Under the pieces are notes generated by a model, which was given only the letters and a program-made list of their open reading frames with translations, searched no databases and was not told where the DNA came from. Shown here piece after piece: positions 23,951-34,300 of a stretch of 64,000 bases of DNA (position 1 is its first letter; each line of letters opens with the position of its first letter). The position numbers and the translations under genes were made by a program. Location of the stretch: positions 2,170,001-2,234,000 of the forward strand of contig WOAB01000103.1 of the NCBI GenBank assembly GCA_027886185.1, given 5' to 3'. Source of the DNA: Rheum nobile (taxonomy: Eukaryota > Streptophyta > Magnoliopsida > Caryophyllales > Polygonaceae).

Positions 23951-25200
23951 TTCCTCTGTAGCATCCATCACTTCCTTCGTTTGGGTTCCGCTCCTCAGCG
24001 TCATCGCACAGACGTTCTCCCTCGGGTTTTCTACCATTTGAGATGGTAGTTTCCCCGAATCCCTGGCCTCCAACTTGCTCAACGTTTGAGTGAATTGCCC
24101 AAACTTATTCTCCAAGTTCTGAATGCTAGCCTTCGTCTTTTGCTGATGTTGGATCATAGTGTTGGCCAACGTTGTTACATTCTGAGCGAGAGTCTCATGG
24201 TGTTGGACCATCTCTTGATTTTGTTGGGCCATAGTGCTTGTCAACGTTGATACGCTCTGGGTGAGGGTCCTGATCATGTCATCAACGGAAATGGATGAAC
24301 TTGAGATTTGGCCTTGAGGTCTAGGGTCATATTGTGCTCTAAATTGTTGTTGTTGACCTCCAGGCTGCTGAAATTGTTGTGGGCGCGATAGGAATTGGGG
24401 TGGTTTCTCGTGAAACTCTTGATTATCTTGGCCCTGAGGAGGGTTCTGCTGGTCCCGTATCTCAAATCAAGGTGATCTCTCCACCCTGGATTGTAAGTGT
24501 TGGAGTACGGGTCATATCTTGGCCGTGGAGGGCCGAAACCTCCAATAGCGTTCACTTTAGTAGTGGGCTCCTGCAGCGTGGGACATGCATCAGTATGATG
24601 CATCGTGTCATAGCATATCCCACAAGACTTGACAAGACTTGACTTGCTGCGGGCCACCCTTCATCATGTATCTCCTCATCATCTCAGCCATCTCAGAAAG
24701 TAGTGAAGATGATGGCTGAGAGTCTGCAGCCTTGACTGATTGGGCGCTCGCCCTCTTGCTAAACTGTCTTGAGCCCTCAGATAGCTCAAAGAATACCTCA
24801 AAAGCTGCAGCAGGCGTCTTGTTCAAAATGTTTCCACCACAGGTTGCGTTCACCATCCGACGCTTGTCGTTAAGAAGTCCACCATACAAATAAAGTACAA
24901 GGTCTTGGTCAGAATACCCATGGTAGGGACAACTAGATATCAACCCCCTGAACCTCTCATAAAATTCATACAACGTCTCAGTAGCATGTTGTTCAATGTT
25001 GCTGATTCTTCTCTTCAGGCTATTGAGTTTCGTTGTAGGGAAGTACTTCTCAAGAAAGGCTTTGTTCATCTTTGCCCATGTATCTATGCTTCCCGGAGCC
25101 AAATAATAGAACCAATCATTGGCAGCATCCTTCAGAAAGAAAGGAAAGGCCCTTAGCTTGATTTGGTCCTCAGTGACATTCCTCGGCTTCATGCTGTAGC

Positions 25201-27624
25201 TGTAACACCCTCAAAACTTAACCCTTTTGGAAAGGTATTACCGCCAGTGACCCCAGTGTTCCTTACCGAGATCACCCAAGGCTTTACCAAATAAATACAA
25301 TTTATGAAATGCAATTGATACACAAAGATCAAGCATTAAATTCCAAAACATAACATTGTTGAGGAAACAAGAGTTACGGGATTACAACCCAATCCCGAAT
25401 AGGTCAAAACATAGTTTAAACCAAACACAGCGGAAGACTAAGAAAGTAAGTTACAATCGGAGTTATTGTCCAAAGGATCATAACCTGATTAAAGAAATAA
25501 TTAAAACATTCAAAAACCACCGCCGACTTCATAGTCCTTCTAATCTTCTGAGCTACTTCTTAACTGATGTGCCGAATCAAACGGATGACACCAGCCAACC
25601 ATGCAAGGGAAAACATTGGTTGGTTAGTCTAAATGAATAGACTAGCAAGGGAACAAAGCAGAATGATTCGAAGCAGTTGTATTAGGTTAGACTCTTCGTC
25701 CCTCGAATAATAATCGAGTACGCTTGTCAACCACCATACTCCTACTGGAATAAACAAGAGGTATGCACAAGAGAAGATTCTGGAAGACTGAATCTTCACA
25801 GAAATCGACTTGAAAGAAGACTCCAACAGAAATGAGTCTTTAAGGAAGCAATGACAAATCTGGAAAGTTACAGAATCATTCAACCATGATTTAAAACTGA
25901 CTGAGATGCTTCGGTTCACGACCAACCTCATCGCCTACAGCGAATCCAGATTGGAAAGAGAACGTACTACATTCAAGTCAAGACGAGTTTTCCTAGCTGC
26001 ACTGAACTTAGCTGCACTACTCGCCCAAGGTGTATTAATTATGTGCGTCAAGGTAGCACTTATCTGATTTATGTTTCAAAAACACACATCACGTTATAGA
26101 CTTTTACATGTGTACCCCACCAATGGGACGACACATCTTAGTATACGTTTCGTCGAGAGTGACGTATACCGAAAGGTTTGTGACACCAGCTAAGTGTCCT
26201 GTCTCTACACACATGTGTAAGAGACCGATCATGATCTTAGAATGGTATTGGATGGGGACGAGCCACCCCTCTACCAGATTATAAAGAAACGACTGGACAG
26301 AGTCCGAGTAACGTTCCTATCTAACAGTGCTAACTAAACAGTTACAGCACCACCACATTTACAGGATAAATCCACATAAAGGCCCGAAAGGCGATCACAG
26401 ATAATAGCGTTGTTCTAACAGATATACAACCTATTATATGATTTTCAAAACAGTTTATCAAAACCGTTTCCAGACAAACAGAATATTCATTCCAAATTAA
26501 TTACTCAGATAAACTACTGATAATTAATGTAAATATGGAACAAAAGAGCAAGAGCGAACCGCCACTTGCCTTACTCCGCAGAATAGTCTAAAGACGTCAC
26601 TGGATTCCGGGCTCGACACGGTATAGCTCTGACAGCACAATAACCTTCGAGTCGACCCATAAAAGGAACCCTAAGTTAGATCTGACATAAACAGTACGAA
26701 TCTAAACACGGCGAAAGAACACGAAAGAAAAGACGCCACGACGACAACCGACCAAGCCAAAGCCACGAAGGCGTTCTGGGCACTGGCGGCGGTCGCTGTT
26801 CTTGGCGGCGGTCGCCGTGAAGAACACAGCCGACTGAAACGAGAGAAAACTCACCCAAAAACACGAGCGGTTCGGCCTCCTTCGACTAGCTTTGGCTTCT
26901 AACCTCCAAGGCTAACCAAAAGCTTCACAAAGGCACTCAGGAACCACACCAAAGTAACACCGGCGAGACCTTCAAAAATTCCGGCGAAGGCACAACTCCG
27001 GCGAGAGGCAATTTTGGCAGAGGTTCGGTGTTTGGGATGGCTCAAATCTCTCCCTCAACACCCCCTTTTATAGCCAAAGCGTCTGGAGCACGAAGAAGAT
27101 GGGCCTACAGCTAGTTCGGCGCTCGCCGGAAATCGCGCCGACGACCATCGGGCAAGGACTGCCGGACAACGATGACTGCCATTACGGCGGGCGCCGTAAT
27201 TTACGGCGGTCGCCGTAATTTACGGCGGTCGCCGTGGCATGACACACCAGCTGCCTCCTCGAGCGTTGGGACGGCGGGCGCCGTGACTTTACGGCGGTCG
27301 CCATGACTTTACGGCGGTCGCCGTGCTTGGGTCTCACAACGGCGGTCGCCGCGACTTTACGACGGTCGCCGTGACACCTTTTTCCCGCCCGTTCAGCTTT
27401 GAACGAACATGACATTAAGCCGGGATAACAATTATCGTACGCGAACGACAATTTAAAATTCAAGGCACCTTGTCTGTATATTATTTTACTGAGAAAAATA
27501 TTACAGATACAGAGCACATTACAGAATGTCTCAAGCTACCTGAAATAAATCCGACGTACACAACGGGTACTCGGGAAAATTCCATAATTCCCAAAATAAC
27601 CTTACAAAAATACGGGGTATCACA
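25201..27624 (-). mobile_element. Solo LTR related to the 2.5-kb LTR family, inside Athila gag
   Basis: It begins TGTAACACCCTC, ends ACGGGGTATCACA, and is about 2.4 kb long. It aligns in patches with 7596-10109, for example GATGTGCCGAAT then CGGATGACACCAGCCAACC, and TTCGAAGCAGT. It is therefore a diverged subfamily of the same LTR lineage. Its left flank GTAGC (25196-25200) is matched not at its own right end but at 28124-28128, after an extra 499-bp cassette. Removing 25201-28128 rejoins gag. It carries GC palindromes at 26784-26820 and 27183-27374. Confidence 0.8.
27183..27374. repeat. Cluster of seven ACGGCGGTCGCCGT-type palindromes
   Basis: Seven copies occur within about 190 bp (27183, 27202, 27221, 27270, 27290, 27310 and 27338 onward), with a weaker eighth at 27360. 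The first three are spaced almost exactly 19 bp. Two further copies are at 26784-26820. The self-complementary word ACGGCGGTCGCCGT differs in sequence from the CCGCGGTCGCGG words of the Athila-like element but has the same size and layout. Confidence 0.9.
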
Positions 27625-28123
27625 TCGCAACACAATTGGTATTCACTCCTTGTGGGGAGTGGATAAAGGGTGGAGAGGTCGCGTGTTCGACTCTCACCAA
27701 CAACCTCTTGGAAATGGCTGCCTGTTATAGGTGGAGCCACCAAGGAAGGGTTGGGGTACATGGGCTGCGGCTCATGGAGTGTCTCATGTTGGGCTAGGCC
27801 CGTGGCTTGAGCACTCACATAAAAGTGTACTTTTTTGTAATACCACAGCCACTTGGGCCGGCCCATCACAGGGCTGCAGCCCATACACCTCAACCCATCC
27901 TTGTTGGCTACTCCAAATTAATAGAAGCCATTTCCAAGAGGTTGTTGGGAGCGCTCGAACTCGAGACCTCTCCCCTTTATCCCCTCCCCGCAAGGAGTGG
28001 ATACCAATTGTGCTGCACCTCTTGGAAATGGCTTCTATTAATTTGGAGTAGCTAACAAGGACGGGTTGGGGTGTATGGGATGCAGCCCTGTGATGGGCCG
28101 GCCCAAGTGGCTGTGGTATTACA
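27625..28123. repeat. tRNA-like foldback cassette at the end of the solo LTR
   Basis: Two long arms are inverted copies: about 27840-27960 and 28015-28122, sharing GGGCCGGCCCAAGTGGCTGT and GGAAATGGCTTCTATTAATT. Between them, the minus strand reads ATTGGTATCCACTCC followed by GAGTTCGAGCGCTCC, like tRNA-derived promoter boxes. An additional direct-strand copy of the head lies at 27631-27700 (ATTGGTATTCACTCC, then GTGTTCGACTCTC). This looks like a tRNA-derived SINE present in three rearranged pieces. The whole cassette lies inside the outer GTAGC duplication. Confidence 0.7.
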
Positions 28124-28505
28124 GTAGCAGACAATGTGGAATTCAGAAAGATGCTTGTTGGGGTCTTCTCCACTCATCCCATGGAAGTGGGGTAGTAAGT
28201 GAATCAACCCAGATTTTAGCTCAAAATTTACGCCATCCGCAAGCTCTGGAAACTGCACAGCAAGCGGTTGCTGTTCTAAGTTCGGGGCAGTCAACTGCCT
28301 CAAAGTCGGTGCTTTTTCAGCCATCTCTAGTTGCGTACGGACTGTTGTATGGTTTATGGAAGATGTTCTTTCAATCTCTGTATCAAAATCTAAAAATGGA
28401 GAGTCAGTAGCACGGGTGTGGACCATAAGATAGGTCCACACAAAAATTGACACACAAACAAACACAGAAAAATTAAAACTTGCCTCCCCGGCAACGTCGC
28501 CAATT

Positions 28506-29712
28506 TGATAGAGACTAAAGTCGTGATGCCTAATCAAAGTAATCTTCAAAAACCTAACTAAGTATAGTAGGCAAGCAAAGGTCGAATCCACAAGGATGTA
28601 GCAATCTTTCTAAGTGCAACAGGTTGTATGCCAAAGGTAACAAAGGGGGGTTATGGTTTGTAATGAGTAACAAAGTAAATAAAAGCAAAGGATGTAATCT
28701 ATGAGTGAGAAGAAACTTAGCCAGACAAATATCCACCATTTAGTTTGATTGGTTGGTCATTGATTATCTCTAATTCCTACCGATGAATGTTCCTATTCCT
28801 TTTCTTAAGTTATAAATAGGACAAACAAACCCTGAGAATACTAACTATCAAATAATTAGGAAAACCTCCAGATTCAATTCAATAGCAGCAATAAGCACAT
28901 GAATTTCAATAGATACATGCAAGTGCAACAAACATTCTTACTATGCATGCAATCAATTCTCTCTATAATAAACCAGTCCAAATAGTTCTTAGAATATCAC
29001 AGTTGCTACTCTGAATTAGGTATTTCAAACAGAAATAACCAAACCCTAGCAATAGATAAATACTAATATCAACTAGATGATTATGCCAGTCAAATTAACA
29101 AGAATCAATGGGATGAAGCACAAGAGAATCAATACATTCAAAGAAAAAGAAATAGAATTATAACCTCATAACCAAATAGAAATAAAGGCTTCAATCGTCG
29201 AACTAAGCAAAGGTTGCTTAGTTCTTCATAGTCTTGGAAACGTAAAAACTCAAAGGGAAAAACAATGCGTAAACTGAATAATGGCTGAATGATTGAATCA
29301 AAGGCTGCTAGGAAACTAGGTTATATAACCCTAGCAAAACCTAACACTAAAGATAGGAAATAATATCTTCCCAAAATGAAATAAAATGGAATAAAAGAAA
29401 AGGAAATAAAGTAAAACAAAATCTTCGGACGAAACTTCTCGCGCGTCTGATGAACAGATTTCCGCGACCGCGGAAATGTTCCTGTTGTCTTCGCTGTCTT
29501 GCATTTTTCCACGACCGCGGCTGTGACTTCTGCGACCGCGGATTCTTCGCTGTAGCTCCTCTTCAGCTCTTTCTTCGGTCTTTTCTTGTGGCTTTCTCCT
29601 CAACTCCATTCTCCTAACTTATGCTCTAAACACATCCAAATGGTATCTAAAACTCCGATAACAACTCCTAGTTAAACCCTACAAAATAGCGCTGATCACG
29701 TAGCGCTGATCA
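28506..29712 (-). repeat. 5' LTR of the Athila-like element with duplicated tip
   Basis: It begins TGATAGAGACTAAAG. The other end has TAGCGCTGATCA twice (29687-29698 and 29701-29712), separated by CG. The target duplication CTAGT follows the second copy, so the integrated end includes the extra 14 bp. Confidence 0.8.
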
Positions 29713-29913
29713 CTAGTACAAAATTGCATTTTATATCAATTAATATACATCGGATGCGTGTTAAAAAAATTGTAAATAATGAAAGTATACTTTTATACGT
29801 CGGTTATTTATTATATCTGACATATAATGTCTGACATGCAAAATATGGAATCGATGTATATAGTATAAACCGCCGACAAAAGAAGAGAATCAAGTTTGTT
29901 TTGATTACTCTTA

Positions 29914-30085
29914 GTGTCCGTTCGGCAAGTGGTTTTTGGGGTTGGAAGTGAGCTTAAGTTAGGGAGTTTAAGCAATTTTGCTTACTCTTACCCCCCAAGC
30001 TTAAACAAAAATGTGAGTTTAAGTGAGGGTTGAAGTAAATTCTTCAACTTCAACTCACTTACAGTCTCTGTTGTCGAACGGACAC
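29914..30085. mobile_element. Small TIR element (MITE), GTGTCCGTTCGGCAA ends
   Basis: A 172-bp element has inverted ends GTGTCCGTTCGGCAA and, read inward from the right, GTGTCCGTTCGACAA. TA is present at both flanks (TTA|...|TAA), so a 2- or 3-bp duplication is possible. It has no coding capacity. Superfamily is uncertain. Confidence 0.6.
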
Positions 30086-30303
30086 TAAATAGCCGAAAAA
30101 GATTAGAAAGTTCTTTCTAACTACTATTAGCAAATTCCAAGTCCAAGTCCAACATATTTTCATTTGTTCAACTCTTTAAAAAAGATATAGTTTAATACAA
30201 TGCCTTCTTTATTTAGTTTATTTTTAAAGTTAATTAACTCAATGTATTCATTAGAAATAGGAGTTTTAGTTTTTATGATATAAGTATAATTATTGATATT
30301 TTA

Positions 30304-30626
30304 GGCTCCGTTCGGCAAAGCTTTTTTTAGATTAACGAAGCTTGATTTTATTTTTAATCTAGTTAATGAGTGTTCGATAAAAAATGTCAATCTAGCTTAG
30401 GGAGCTTAGAATAGATTAACGTAGCTTAATTTTTCCATTTTTATTAATGTGACTCCTCCTAGATTGTTGAAGATTAACAAGCTGAATTTTACATTTATCT
30501 CATTTAAGCTTGTAATACCGAACACCAACTATAATTTTTAAATAATTAAGCTAATAAATTCAGCTCCAGCTTCAGCTACTTATTCAGCTCCAACTCCTAT
30601 TTCAGCTGAATTTACCGAACAGAGCC
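30304..30626. mobile_element. Tourist-like MITE, TSD TTA
   Basis: A 323-bp element starts GGCTCCGTTCGGCAAAG and ends TTTACCGAACAGAGCC. The ends are imperfect inverted repeats, and TTA occurs at 30301-30303 and 30627-30629. A 3-bp TTA duplication fits the PIF/Harbinger superfamily. The interior is AT-rich with repeated CAGCTCCA phrases. Confidence 0.75.
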
Positions 30627-30915
30627 TTAATCTAGTTAATGAGTGTTCGGTAAAAAAATGTCAATCTAACTTAGGGAACTTATAGTAGATTAATATAGCT
30701 TAATTTTTTCATTTTTTTAATGTGACTTCTCCTAGATTGTTGAAGATTAACGAGCTGAATTTTATATTTATCTCATTTCAGCTTATAATACCGAACACCA
30801 ACTATAATTTTTAAATAATTAAGCTAATAAATTTAACTCCAGTTTCAGTTAGTCATTCAGCTCCAGTTCCAGCTATTTATTCAACTACAATTCTCATTTT
30901 TAACTGAATTTACCC
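30627..30915. repeat. Second, end-less tandem copy of the Tourist-like MITE
   Basis: Directly after the first copy, the element body repeats from TTAATCTAGTTAATGAGTGT to AACTGAATTTACCC with about 10% differences. It lacks the first 45 bp and the terminal AGAGCC, so it could not be excised by itself. It ends about 460 bp upstream of the CDC5 start codon. Confidence 0.8.
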
Positions 30916-31375
30916 TTAATAATTTTTAAACTTTTGTTAAAACTCCGTGCACTTCTGTACAGAGCCTCCGATATTTATTGGCCGGCCCCAGGCCATGGCC
31001 AACCCAAAGGCGTAGAATCATTATCGGGTTTCTTCAACTCGCCCATGCCTTGAGCTTATGGGCCTTATTTCATTATCTATCTAAATTAAAAAAAAACCCA
31101 AACCCCCCTTCCAAAAGCCCCGAAAAACTTGCTCTTACCTTCAATGAAACAATAATCCTTCTTCATTCTCAATCTCTCAAATTATCCCTTGGATCCACTC
31201 TTAGGTTGGCGATTCTTCTCTTACGCTGACCCTTAGTGCTTCCTTAACTTGATTCTTCCAACCTCCAGGTTCCTAATCGAGTTCTTCTTCTGCAATCTGC
31301 ATCATTTTCTAACGTGCCAGTCCCCAAACCCTAGAATTATCAAAAAAGAGGAGTTAGCAACAAAGAGGAGGCAAG
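30916..31375 (+). promoter_or_regulatory. CDC5 promoter and 5' UTR
   Basis: This region lies between the MITE duplicate and the CDC5 ATG. It includes GGCCGGCCCC around 30980 and pyrimidine-rich transcribed-looking DNA from about 31140. GGCCCA-type words, common in promoters of plant housekeeping genes, occur near 30983 and on the minus strand near 31050. The transcription start cannot be fixed. Confidence 0.4.
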
Positions 31376-34300
31376 ATGAGGATTATGATCAAAGGAGGTG
31401 TTTGGAAAAACACCGAAGATGAGATCCTTAAAGCAGCTGTTATGAAATATGGCAAGAATCAATGGGCTCGTATTTCTTCGCTACTCGTTCGCAAATCTGC
31501 TAAACAGTGCAAGGCTCGCTGGTACGAGTGGCTTGATCCTTCTATCAAGAAGGTATGCTTTTTTAAACTTGCTGTTTTCTTGCTTTGTAGTGCATTTTTC
31601 ACTCTCGCTATCTCTCATTTTTGGGCTTTATCTTGTCTTTTGCATCCTATGAGTTGTGTTTTAGGTTTTTATTGCTTCCTCGCTTATTTCTCATCTTTTT
31701 AGTTCAATTTTCTCCTGTAGGTCATTAGAAACCTAGAGGGTAATTGTAGTGTGCCATGACTTGACTTGATTTTTGTTGTGGAACCTATAGACTGAATGGA
31801 CAAGAGATGAAGATGAGAAGTTGCTTCATCTTGCTAAGCTTATGCCTACACAGTGGAGAACTATAGCTCCTATTGTTGGGCGTACTCCATCACAATGTTT
31901 AGAACGATATGAGAAGCTTCTTGACGCTGCTTGTGCAAAGGATGAGAACTATGAAGCAGGTGATGACCCAAGGAAGCTTCGTCCAGGAGAGATCGATCCT
32001 AATCCGGAATCAAAGCCTGCACGTCCAGATCCAGTTGACATGGATGAGGATGAGAAAGAAATGCTTTCGGAAGCACGGGCTAGGTTGGCAAATACAAGGG
32101 GTAAGAAGGCTAAAAGAAAAGCTAGAGAGAAACAGCTGGAAGAGGCGAGAAGGCTTGCTTCTTTGCAGAAAAGGAGAGAACTAAAGGCTGCTGGTATTGA
32201 TGCTAGGCACAGAAAGAGGAAAAGAAAAGGCATAGATTATAATGCTGAGATCCCCTTCGAGAAGAGACCTCCTTCAGGATTTTATGATATTACTGAGGAA
32301 GAGAGACCTGTCGAACAGCCTAAATTTCCCACCACCATTGAGGAACTTGAAGGAGAGAGACGAGCTGATAGGGAAGCTCGTCTGAGGAAGCAGGATATTG
32401 CGAAGAACAAAATTGCCCAAAGACAAGATGCGCCTTCTGCAATCATGCAGGCTAATAAACTTAATGATCCAGAAACTGTAAGGAAACGGTCAAAACTCAT
32501 GCTTCCTCCTCCACAGATCTCGGATAATGAATTAGAGGAAATTGCAAAGATGGGATATGCTAGTGACCTACTTGCAGAGAATGGTGAACTTGCAGAAGGA
32601 AGTGCTGCAACACGTGCTCTTCTTGCACAGTATTCTCAGACACCACGTCCGGGAATGACACCTATGCGCACACCCCAGAGAACACCTGCTGGAAAGGGTG
32701 ATGCTGTTATGATGGAGGCTGAAAATCTAGCCAGGCTAAGAGAATCTCAAACACCTTTATTAGGAGGGGATAATCCAGAGTTACACCCTTCGGACTTTTC
32801 AGGTGTGACACCTAGGAAAAGGGAGATTCAGACCCCAAACCCCATGCTTACGCCTTCTGCAACTCCTGGAGGTGCAGGTCTTACTCCCCGAGGCGCAAGT
32901 CTTACTCCTCGTATTGGAATGACACCGTCAAGGGATGGATCTTCTTTTGGCACTACACCTAGAGGTACACCACTCAGAGACGAACTCCATATAAACGAGG
33001 AAATGGATATTCATGATAGTTCAAAACTCGAGCATCGGAGACAGGCTGAATTAAAGAGGACCTTGCGCTCTGGTCTCAGCCAGCTTCCCCAGCCCAAGAA
33101 TGAGTATCAAATAGTTATGCAGCCAGCTCCAGATGATGTAGAAGAGCCAGAAGAGAAGATTGAAGAAGACATGTCTGATAGGATAGCTCGGGAGAAGGCT
33201 GCGGAAGAAGCAAGGCAGCAGGCTCTGCTTAAGAAAAGATCAAAAGTACTGCAGAGGGAGCTTCCACGACCTCCAGCTTCTTCTTTGGAATTAATCAAGA
33301 GTTCTCTATTAAGAGCGGATGAAGATAAAAGTTCATTTGTGCCACCTACTGCAATTGAGCAAGCTGATGAAATGGTAAGGAGAGAGCTATTGAGTTTGTT
33401 GGAACATGATAATGCAAAGTATCCACTTGATGAGAAATCAGAGAAGGAGAAAAAGAAAGGAACTAAGCGCGCTGCTAATGGTAAACTAGAATCTTCTGTT
33501 CCTGCCATAGAAGACTTCGAAGAAGATGAGCTGAAAGAGGTACTATTCTTCTCTTGATTTGGCGCACATCATTTCTTTCATATGTATTTTTGAACACACT
33601 TTTGAATTATGTGCTAGTGTATTTGGAAGGTTTAAGGATATAGTTTTCTGAAGGTAATGTCTTTTTAGAGATCTACTAGTTCCCTGAATTATGAAGAATT
33701 ATTAGTCTTTACCCCTATTATTTGAGAAATATTGATACCCCTAGTTTTTTTTATGAATCACTTATTGTCCTTGTTTCCAGCCAGCTTGGAAAAATATATT
33801 GGCAGCCACATGGTTACCTACTTTTGTGACTCCCCTGATTTTGGTCAAAAATAGTGAACTGATTTGTGGTTTGCCATTGTTCTGAATGCCGTGGTTTGCA
33901 ATTTGGGTTTCTTCTGTGAATGAAAAGAAGATTTTGCTTAAAAATCCAACCGTCTTACTTCTTGTCTTCAGTACTCTGTTTTTGAAGAATGGTTTTTATG
34001 GTCTGATCTTTGTTTTCTATGAGATCTAGGTTCTAGACATGTATGATTAGCTGCAATTATGTATATGTCCAATTTAAAGACTCAAAAGACGTTTATGTTT
34101 ACTGAAGTACCAGTATTAAACAATAGTATACATTGGCAATCAAAATATAGCGATCTCATCACAATTTTCTGCTTTCTTATAACCGATTCACTGTTGTCTA
34201 AATTAACTGATGTCTATGGAGCTTATCTGACATACTTCCCTTGAACTTCACCAATATTGTGACTGGAAGGAGACAGGAAATGATTCAGCTGCAAATTACT

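Larger units (their letters stand above)
22957..28426 (-). pseudogene. Athila-like gag and aspartic protease, broken and interrupted
   Basis: The minus-strand frame begins MVHTRATDSP (28426) and runs through FELKSGLIHLLPHFHGMSGE into the insertion. It resumes at 25192 with MKPRNVTEDQIKLRAFPFFL and FYERFRGLISSCPYHG. Then come a CGICYDTMHHTDACPT zinc-knuckle-like block, a Q-rich segment, stops around 23760-23875, and the protease (DLGASINVLPFSLYE, then GQDKNAAHVMLERPFM), ending at 22957. The active-site D-L-G-A-S block is kept. The gap between the gag and protease frames contains palindrome-rich DNA (23727-23950) with several stops. No RT follows. Confidence 0.85.
20414..29712 (-). mobile_element. 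Non-autonomous Athila-like gag-protease LTR element, TSD CTAGT
   Basis: LTRs at 20414-21628 and 28506-29712 enclose a minus-strand gag and aspartic protease but no RT or integrase. CTAGT flanks both sides (20409-20413 and 29713-29717). The primer-binding site next to the right LTR, ATTGGCGACGTTGCCGGGGA (28485-28504), matches the tRNA-Asp-type site of Athila/Tat elements except for one base. The purine tract beside the left LTR is GCACGGGGGAATT. About 1.3 kb of non-coding DNA (21629-22956) replaces the expected pol. A solo LTR with an extra cassette (25201-28123) is nested in gag. LTR divergence is greater than in the gag-only element, so it is older. Confidence 0.85.

Noticed and set aside
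29713..29910. CACTA-type transposon terminus (ACTAGTACAAAATTGC)
   Set aside because: The first base of the expected CACTA end is not present in the reconstructed pre-insertion site, and no matching opposite terminus was found.
30978..31229. 83-codon ORF upstream of CDC5
   Set aside because: It lies in the promoter/5' UTR region, shows no recognisable domain, and CDC5 starts downstream at the conserved MRIMIKGG.
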